This document shows positions 55,090-61,870 of a DNA stretch of 64,000 nucleotides, piece by piece. The DNA lies in assembly GCF_014217805.1 (NCBI RefSeq), contig NZ_CP055156.1:310001-374000 (forward strand). Direction: 5' to 3'. Position 1 is the first letter of the stretch; every line of letters begins with the position of its first letter. Source of the stretch: Adhaeribacter swui. GTDB lineage: Bacteria; Bacteroidota; Bacteroidia; Cytophagales; Hymenobacteraceae. Made by a program: the position numbers and the translations under genes. The notes beneath the pieces were generated by a model, which did no database searches, was not told the DNA's origin, and saw nothing but the letters and a program-made list of their open reading frames with translations.

Positions 55090-58000
55090 TTGAAATTAAA
55101 GGATTTTCTGGAACTCTACCGGCTCGACCCGGTAGTTCAAACCATAGCCGAGCGACTTAAATCGCCGGAAAAAACACATTTGCACCTGAAAGGCTTAGCC
55201 GGTAGCTTAGATGCCGTGCTGGCTGCCACCGTGAGTAGTCTGCAACCGGGCCACCACGTGTTTGTGCTGCACGACAAAGAAGAAGCCGCTTATTTCCTCT
55301 CGGATTTACAACATTTATTTACCGACCGGCAAGAGCCGCTGCTATTTCCGTCGTCGTACAAAAGGCCGTATTCGTTCGATGAAACCGAAAACGCCAATAT
55401 TTTAATGCGGGCGGAAGTGCTCAATCAAATATCGAATAAAGCAACCGATGGCTTGCTGGTAGTAACTTACCCGGAGGCGCTTACCGAAAAAGTAATTAAC
55501 AAAAAATCGCTGGTTGCCAATACGTTCAGCGCTAAGGTGGGCGAAAAACTAGACGTAAACTTTTTAACCGAACTACTCACAGAATACGATTTCGAACGTA
55601 CGGATTTTGTGTACGAAGCGGGTCAGTTTGCCGTGCGGGGGGGTATTGTGGATGTATTTTCGTACGCCAACGAACTGCCTTACCGCATCGAGTTGTTTGG
55701 CGACGAGATCGAAAGTATCCGGACTTTTAACCCCAACACGCAGCTTTCCGTGGAAACCAAAACGTCGGTTTCGGTGGTGCCTAACGTGCAAACCAAATTA
55801 CTGCAGGAAACCCGGGAGTCGTTTCTAGAATTTTTACCGAAAGACACCCGGTTCTGGTTTAAAGATGTGCGGCATACTACGGAAGTAATTGACGAATCGT
55901 TTAGTAAAGCCGAGCAAGCTTTTGAGTATTTAATGCTCACCAACGGCGGCACCCAGGTAGTATCCCAACCCGAAGATTTGTTTGAAACCGGCAAAAGTTT
56001 TAAAAAATTACTCGAACCTTATACTACCGTGGAGTTTGGCAAACGCTTTACGTTTAAAGCCCACGAAACCATCACGTTTACCACCAAGCCGCAGCCGTCG
56101 TTTAACAAAGATTTTAATTTGCTGGTCAGCAACCTGCACGATAATCAAACCAACGGTTTTACCAACGTAATTGCGGCCGAATCGCCGCGCCAGCTCGACC
56201 GACTCACGACTATTTTCGATGAGCTCGACCACGCGGTAAAATTTCAGGCTTTAACTATTTCGTTGCGTGAGGGCTTTATCGACGATCAGGTAAAAGTTGC
56301 TTTATACACCGATCACCAGCTTTTTGAGCGGTACTACAAATATAAAAACAAAGAACGTTTTTCTAAATCTAAAGCGCTTACCTTAAAAGAACTGCGTTCG
56401 TTGCAACCCGGCGATTACGTGGTACACGTGGATAACGGCATTGGCCGTTTTGCCGGATTGGAGAAAGTGGAAGTAGGCGGTAAAATGCAGGAAGCTATTC
56501 GGCTGGTGTACCGCGACGACGATTTGCTGTACGTGAGTATTCACGCGCTGCATAAAATAAGTAAATACACCGGCAAAGAAGGTACGCCCCCCAGCATGAG
56601 TAAACTGGGCTCGCCGGAGTGGGAAAACAAGAAAAAACGCGTGAAGAGCAAGGTGAAAGATATTGCCACCGAGCTCATAAAATTGTACGCCAAACGTAAA
56701 TCGGCGCCGGGTTATGCTTTCTCCCGCGATGGTTTTATGCAAGCCGAACTGGAATCGTCGTTTATTTACGAAGACACCCCGGACCAGGCCAAAGCCACCG
56801 AGGACGTGAAAAACGACATGGAGCAGCCGCACCCCATGGACCGCCTCGTGTGCGGCGACGTAGGATTTGGTAAAACCGAAGTTGCGATCCGGGCCGCTTT
56901 TAAAGCCGCCACCGATAGCAAACAAGTAGCCGTTTTAGTGCCCACCACCATTCTGGCCATGCAGCATTACAAAACGTTCCGTGACCGTCTGGAGAAATTT
57001 CCGGTGAACGTGGAGTTTGTAAACCGCTTTAAAACCGCCAAAGACATTAAAGAAACCTTACAACGGGTAGCCGAAGGCAAAACGGATATTTTAATAGGCA
57101 CGCACCGGATTGTGAGCAAAGATGTGAAATTTAAAAATCTGGGCTTAATGGTGATTGATGAGGAGCAAAAATTCGGCGTTAAAACCAAAGAAAAGCTCAA
57201 GGAAATGCGGGTAAACGTGGATTCGCTTACTTTATCCGCCACTCCCATTCCGCGCACGCTGCACTTTTCGCTCATGGGTGCCCGCGACTTATCGGTAATT
57301 GCTACTCCCCCGCCCAACCGGCAGCCGGTACAAACCGAATTGCACGTATTCGACCAGATCATCATTCGCGATGCGGTAATGCACGAATTGAAGCGCGGTG
57401 GTCAGGTATTTTTTGTGCACAACCGGGTTGCCGATCTGGAAGAAATGGCCAACCTAATTTTAAAATTAGTACCCGATGCCAAAATCACCTACGCCCACGG
57501 CCAAATGGACGGGGAGCAGCTCGAAAAACGCATGCTCAAATTTGTGGAAGGCGAGTTTAACGTTCTAATTTCCACCAACATCATTGAATCGGGTCTGGAT
57601 ATTCCAAATGCCAATACCATTATTATCAACCGGGCGCATATGTTTGGCTTAAGCGATTTACACCAGATGCGCGGACGGGTGGGCCGTTCTAACAAAAAAG
57701 CGTATTGTTACTTGCTTACCCCGCCGGTATCAAGTTTACCTTCGGATGCCCGGAAGCGTTTAAGTACCCTGGAAGAATTTTCGGATTTAGGCGATGGTTT
57801 TAAAGTAGCCATGCGCGATTTGGATATCCGGGGAGCGGGTAACTTACTGGGCGGCGAGCAAAGCGGTTTTATTAACGATTTGGGTTTTGAAATGTACCAC
57901 CAGATTCTGGACGATACCATTAAAGAACTAAAAGAAACCGAATTCCGCGATTTGTTTTTGAGTTCCGAAAAAGACTTGAATCAGTTCCTGGATGTGGTGC

Positions 58001-58461
58001 GCGAATGTACCGTAGAAACCGACTTGGAAATTCTCATTCCGGATACCTACGTGAGCAATATTTCGGAGCGATTAAACTTGTACAGCAAACTAGATAGAGT
58101 AAAGGATTTACCGGCGCTGGAAAAAATTAAAAATAGCATCGTCGATCGTTTTGGTCCCTTGCCCGAATCGGTAGAAAAACTGATCCAAATTGTAAAGCTG
58201 CGTTGGAAAGCGCAGGAAATTGGCTTCGAAAAACTGACGATTAAAAAAGAGGTAATGAAAGGCTACATTCCGTCGGAAAACAACGACAAGTATTTTCAGT
58301 CAGAGGTATTTGGCCGGATTCTGAAATTTTTCCAGCAACACCCTCGCCAATCGCGCTTGAAAGAAACCAAAGACAAGCTGATTGTAATTTTCGACAGCAT
58401 TAAATCAGTGAATGCCGCGTGCGATGTGTTTGAGGAGTTAACGGATGCGGTGAAGCAGTAA
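55090..58461 (+). CDS. mfd: Transcription-repair coupling factor
   Basis: Mfd removes stalled RNA polymerase at lesions and brings in UvrA. 1123 residues from the chosen TTG (an ATG at 55003 would give 1152, but lies upstream of the likely promoter, and the family begins with KDFLELY-type sequence). Domains: UvrB-like N-terminal region (about 1-360, with GQFAVRGGIVDVFSY), CarD-like polymerase-interacting domain (about 440-520, GDYVVHVDNGIGRFAGLE), helicase with Walker A GDVGFGKTEVA (about 595), DEEQ box VIDEEQKFG, SATPIPRTL and QMRGRVGRS, and the TRCF C-terminal domain. uvrA is also in this window, and mutS adds a second repair pathway. Confidence 0.97.
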   Translation: MKLKDFLELYRLDPVVQTIAERLKSPEKTHLHLKGLAGSLDAVLAATVSSLQPGHHVFVLHDKEEAAYFLSDLQHLFTDRQEPLLFPSSYKRPYSFDETENANILMRAEVLNQISNKATDGLLVVTYPEALTEKVINKKSLVANTFSAKVGEKLDVNFLTELLTEYDFERTDFVYEAGQFAVRGGIVDVFSYANELPYRIELFGDEIESIRTFNPNTQLSVETKTSVSVVPNVQTKLLQETRESFLEFLPKDTRFWFKDVRHTTEVIDESFSKAEQAFEYLMLTNGGTQVVSQPEDLFETGKSFKKLLEPYTTVEFGKRFTFKAHETITFTTKPQPSFNKDFNLLVSNLHDNQTNGFTNVIAAESPRQLDRLTTIFDELDHAVKFQALTISLREGFIDDQVKVALYTDHQLFERYYKYKNKERFSKSKALTLKELRSLQPGDYVVHVDNGIGRFAGLEKVEVGGKMQEAIRLVYRDDDLLYVSIHALHKISKYTGKEGTPPSMSKLGSPEWENKKKRVKSKVKDIATELIKLYAKRKSAPGYAFSRDGFMQAELESSFIYEDTPDQAKATEDVKNDMEQPHPMDRLVCGDVGFGKTEVAIRAAFKAATDSKQVAVLVPTTILAMQHYKTFRDRLEKFPVNVEFVNRFKTAKDIKETLQRVAEGKTDILIGTHRIVSKDVKFKNLGLMVIDEEQKFGVKTKEKLKEMRVNVDSLTLSATPIPRTLHFSLMGARDLSVIATPPPNRQPVQTELHVFDQIIIRDAVMHELKRGGQVFFVHNRVADLEEMANLILKLVPDAKITYAHGQMDGEQLEKRMLKFVEGEFNVLISTNIIESGLDIPNANTIIINRAHMFGLSDLHQMRGRVGRSNKKAYCYLLTPPVSSLPSDARKRLSTLEEFSDLGDGFKVAMRDLDIRGAGNLLGGEQSGFINDLGFEMYHQILDDTIKELKETEFRDLFLSSEKDLNQFLDVVRECTVETDLEILIPDTYVSNISERLNLYSKLDRVKDLPALEKIKNSIVDRFGPLPESVEKLIQIVKLRWKAQEIGFEKLTIKKEVMKGYIPSENNDKYFQSEVFGRILKFFQQHPRQSRLKETKDKLIVIFDSIKSVNAACDVFEELTDAVKQ

Positions 58462-58500
58462 ATTTCCGGCTTGTAGAAATTATCCAAAGATATTAAAACA

Positions 58501-58557
58501 AAATCAGGGCACAATAAAAGGCATAAAACTAAACCGCCTTTTATTGTGCCCTGATTT
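58501..58557. terminator. Long bidirectional terminator after mfd
   Basis: A perfect 22-bp inverted repeat (arm AAATCAGGGCACAATAAAAG-GC, 58501-58522; complement 58536-58557) with a 13-base loop, between the convergent mfd and STAS-like genes. Confidence 0.8.
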
Positions 58558-58624
58558 ATATACGAAACTGGAGAAATTTTAAAAAATTGTATTGTGGAAT
58601 TTAATTTAAGATCTATCAGCTAAA

Positions 58625-59017
58625 CTACATACTCCGCAACCAGGCAGTAGCTTCTTCCGGATCATCAAAGGTACGGATGTAGTTGGGTTGATGGGCGTGG
58701 GTTAATGTTTTATCGGTAGATAAGCGACTAAGCATACTGGGCGAATAAATCCAAGCAAAAGCTTGTAAGCCATGTCCCCGTAAGGCCGGAAACCAAACAT
58801 CGGCACCCCATTTAGCAGCACCCGACCACATGCCTTCCACGAGGGTATTGTCGTTTAAAATTTTGGTACAAGCTTCCGATACCATGTATTCTAAAATCTT
58901 ACCGCACCCATCTTTCACCGATTGAGTAGTTTGGAAGCCAATCCAATTAACGTAAAGCCAATTATTTTCGAGATCGTAAAAAATTTCAATTTGACTTGTA
59001 GAATATAATTTATCCAT
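58625..59017 (-). CDS. STAS/SpoIIAA-like small protein
   Basis: 130 residues, cytoplasmic. The pattern (IEIFYDLENNWLYVNWIGFQT, helix EYMVSEACTKILNDN, a tail with RTFDDPEEATAWLRS) is that of the STAS/SpoIIAA-like family that is abundant in Hymenobacteraceae-type genomes. No phosphorylation site can be assigned and no role is known. It converges with mfd. Confidence 0.75.
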   Translation of the reverse strand: MDKLYSTSQIEIFYDLENNWLYVNWIGFQTTQSVKDGCGKILEYMVSEACTKILNDNTLVEGMWSGAAKWGADVWFPALRGHGLQAFAWIYSPSMLSRLSTDKTLTHAHQPNYIRTFDDPEEATAWLRSM

Positions 59018-59442
59018 TCGAAAAAGGCGGTTGTAACTTTTACTTGCTAGAAGTTACAGAAGTAATAATCAAGCCAAAAACCAAATATATAATTTAATCA
59101 ATTTTTAAATTAGTTGGCAACGTATAGCAAGCTCTATCTCCTTAGCTGATTTGCACAAATTTCGTTTATACGATTTTTAATAAATACTGTTATCAAATTT
59201 TTATGGTTGGCGGGTAATAAATTTAGCTTTTGCCAGTACAAACTAAGTTTTAAATTTTTAAAAATTTCAGAATCAGCTTTGTAAGGCTATAGCAGTAATT
59301 CTTTGATTAGGTAAATAAAAATACCGAAACTACCGGTACCATACCAATTGCTATTATTTTTGAGGGAAATTTTAAAATCCTGATTAGCCCAAGAGTTTGC
59401 GTCAGCGTTAAATCAAATAATTTTATTTAGCTAAAAATTTCT
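59018..59442. other. Divergent intergenic region
   Basis: Gap of 425 bases between the STAS-like and aminotransferase genes; AT-rich, with one AAATTTTTAAAAATTTC motif. No gene recognised. Confidence 0.4.
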
Positions 59443-59454
59443 TTGCTCCGGCTT

Positions 59455-60594
59455 ATGCTCGCATCAAAACTACCGCAGGTAGGCACCAGTATTTTCACCG
59501 TTATGTCGCAGTTAGCGCAACAACACGGCGCTATTAATTTGTCGCAGGGATTTCCTGATTTTAACTGTCCGCCGGAATTGATTGACCGGGTGAGTTATTA
59601 CCTGCAACAAGGCTATAATCAATACGCACCCATGGCGGGTGTTTTGCCGTTGCGGGAGCAAATCAGTTTAAAAACCGAATTATTGTATGGCAGCAAGCCC
59701 GACCCAGAAACCGAAATAACCATCACATCGGGGGCTACCGAAGCTTTATACGCGGCGCTGGCAGCCATTTTGCACCCCCACGACGAAGTTATTGTTCTGG
59801 AGCCAGCCTACGATTCGTACGTTCCGGCTATTTTGTTAAACGGCGGCCGGCCGGTTTTTGTGCCTTTGCAAGTACCTTCGTTTACCATCGACTGGAACCT
59901 GGTAAAAGCGGCCATTACGCCGCGCACCCGGGCCATTATGCTCAACTCGCCACATAACCCGTCGGGAGCAATTTTAAAAAGTCAGGATTTACAAATACTC
60001 GCGGAAATTACGCGGGATACCGCTATTCTGGTAATCAGCGACGAAGTATACGAGCACATGGTGTACGATAATCAGCCGCACCAAAGTATGCTTACGCTGC
60101 CCGAACTGGCCAGTCGCAGTTTTGTTATTTCGTCTTTCGGGAAAACTTACCACGCTACCGGCTGGAAAGTAGCCTACTGCGTAGCGCCCCCTGCTTTAAC
60201 TATTGAATTCCGGAAAGTGCACCAATACCTTACTTTCAGCACGATTACGCCAGTACAATACGCGCTGGCCGATTTTTTAACTAACCGCGATCATTACCTA
60301 AACCTGCCGGATTTTTACCAACGTAAACGCGATTTATTTTGCCAGTTACTGCAGGATACCCGGTTTACATTTCAACCATCAACGGGCACGTATTTTCAAC
60401 TGGTGAGTTACGAAAACATTACCAGCGAAAAGGATCAGGATTTTGCCCGCCGGTTAACTACCGACATTGGGGTAGCCGCTATTCCTATTTCGGTATTTTA
60501 CCAACAGCAAACCGACCACGGCCTACTGCGCTTTTGCTTCGCTAAAAACGAGGAAACCTTACGAGCGGCGGCTCAAAAGCTGCAGAATTTATAA
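59455..60594 (+). CDS. Methionine aminotransferase (glutamine transaminase K-like)
   Basis: 379 residues from ATG (a TTG four codons upstream is possible). A PLP-dependent fold type I aminotransferase: INLSQGFPDFNCPPELID, TITSGATEALYAAL, NSPHNPSGAI, SDEVYEHMVYD and the PLP lysine in SSFGKTYHATGWKVAYC. This is the YbdL/KAT group that uses methionine or glutamine with 2-oxo acids, including re-amination of 2-oxo-4-methylthiobutyrate in methionine salvage. The omega-amidase gene starts 85 bases downstream, the classical partner. Confidence 0.93.
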   Translation: MLASKLPQVGTSIFTVMSQLAQQHGAINLSQGFPDFNCPPELIDRVSYYLQQGYNQYAPMAGVLPLREQISLKTELLYGSKPDPETEITITSGATEALYAALAAILHPHDEVIVLEPAYDSYVPAILLNGGRPVFVPLQVPSFTIDWNLVKAAITPRTRAIMLNSPHNPSGAILKSQDLQILAEITRDTAILVISDEVYEHMVYDNQPHQSMLTLPELASRSFVISSFGKTYHATGWKVAYCVAPPALTIEFRKVHQYLTFSTITPVQYALADFLTNRDHYLNLPDFYQRKRDLFCQLLQDTRFTFQPSTGTYFQLVSYENITSEKDQDFARRLTTDIGVAAIPISVFYQQQTDHGLLRFCFAKNEETLRAAAQKLQNL

Positions 60595-60679
60595 GCTCAG
60601 AAGTATTTAATTAAATAATTTCACCCACAACTTTTTTAATTCGGCAAAAAGAAAATTTTTAAAAAATTAACGCAACAAC

Positions 60680-61456
60680 ATGCCTGATTTACGGATTACC
60701 CTTATTCAAACGCCTTTGCAGTGGCACGACCGGGCTTTTAACCTGGAAATGCTAGCCCACAAAATCGAGGAAATAACGGAACCTACCGATTTAATTATAT
60801 TGCCCGAAATGTTTACCACCGGTTTTTCGATGCAAGCGCCGGAACTTGCCGAGTCCATGCAAGGCCCTAGCCTACATTGGCTGCAAAACATGGCGAAAGC
60901 CACCGGAGCCGTTATTACGGGTAGTTTAATTGTAATGGATAAGGACAATTACTATAATCGGCTTATCTGGATGCAGCCGGATGGAAGATACACCTATTAC
61001 GACAAAAAGCATTTGTTCCGGATAGCCGGGGAAACGGAAGTGTATGCACCGGGTACCGACAAGTTAATTGTTGAATTAAACGGTTTAAAAATTTGTCCGT
61101 TGATTTGCTACGATTTACGGTTTCCGGTGTGGAGCCGCAACGTGCAAAACCAGTACGATGTGTTGCTCTACGTAGCCAATTGGCCCGCCAAAAGAAACAT
61201 TGCCTGGAAAACGCTCTTGGCTGCCCGCGCCATTGAAAATGTAGCTTATGTGGTGGGCGTTAACCGCATCGGCGAAGACGATAACGGCCACCAATATTCC
61301 GGCGATTCTATGGTTATCAATTACAAAGGCGATATTTTATTTAATGCCGCCGATGAAGCAATTACCCAAACCATAACTTTAAGCCAACAAGAACTAATGG
61401 ATTTCCGGCAAAGCTTCCCGACTCACCTGGATGCGGATGCTTTTAGATTAGAGTAA
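60680..61456 (+). CDS. Omega-amidase/nitrilase (YafV-like)
   Basis: 258 residues, nitrilase superfamily with Glu43 (LPEMFTTG), Lys109 (YYDKKHLF) and Cys143 (CPLICYDLRFP) as catalytic triad. The order and the WPAKRNIAWKTLLAARAIEN helix match YafV/Nit2-type omega-amidases, which remove the amide of 2-oxoglutaramate made by glutamine transaminases. Directly downstream of the aminotransferase, it forms the glutamine transaminase-omega-amidase pathway that makes methionine salvage irreversible. The two genes probably form one operon. Confidence 0.93.
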   Translation: MPDLRITLIQTPLQWHDRAFNLEMLAHKIEEITEPTDLIILPEMFTTGFSMQAPELAESMQGPSLHWLQNMAKATGAVITGSLIVMDKDNYYNRLIWMQPDGRYTYYDKKHLFRIAGETEVYAPGTDKLIVELNGLKICPLICYDLRFPVWSRNVQNQYDVLLYVANWPAKRNIAWKTLLAARAIENVAYVVGVNRIGEDDNGHQYSGDSMVINYKGDILFNAADEAITQTITLSQQELMDFRQSFPTHLDADAFRLE

Positions 61457-61465
61457 TGGGAGAGC

Positions 61466-61870
61466 TTACTTACTAACTTCCGAAAAAAAGCGTTCCAGGT
61501 GCGCTATTAAGGTACTATCATCTGGATTTTTTAAAAAATTTAAATTTTGCCGGTTACTAAAAAGGCGTTCTAACCGGGTATGTGGGCCTTGCAGCACTAC
61601 CTGGGTATTTTCCTGCCGTCGAATCAGAATTTCAGCTAAAGGTAAAACTGCCCCTAACGGCTCTTCGGTATCAACAATATTAAAATAAACGGCGCATTTA
61701 TCCGCGGCTGCTACTACCTGGTTAACTTGCGCCATTAAAAACTCCTCCGAAAAAGCATCCAGATCCAGGTAATCCAGGTGAGGAAAGCGTTTTTTCACTT
61801 TCGCCAAAACCGGCTTGTAGTAAGTGTAATCTGACGACAAGCCTAATTCGATGTAGATAAAAGCTGCCAT
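61466..61870 (-). CDS. Unknown protein, 134 aa, next to an FG-GAP protein
   Basis: I do not recognise this protein. It is cytoplasmic, with an alpha/beta pattern (AAFIYIELGLSSDYTYYKPVLAKVKKRF, AVYFNIVDTEEPLGAVLPLAEILIRR, TQVVLQGPHTRLERLF). The ATG touches the stop of the T9SS FG-GAP gene upstream on the same strand (no bases between), so the two are probably translationally coupled. It converges with the omega-amidase gene, 9 bases apart. Confidence 0.75.
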   Translation of the reverse strand: MAAFIYIELGLSSDYTYYKPVLAKVKKRFPHLDYLDLDAFSEEFLMAQVNQVVAAADKCAVYFNIVDTEEPLGAVLPLAEILIRRQENTQVVLQGPHTRLERLFSNRQNLNFLKNPDDSTLIAHLERFFSEVSK

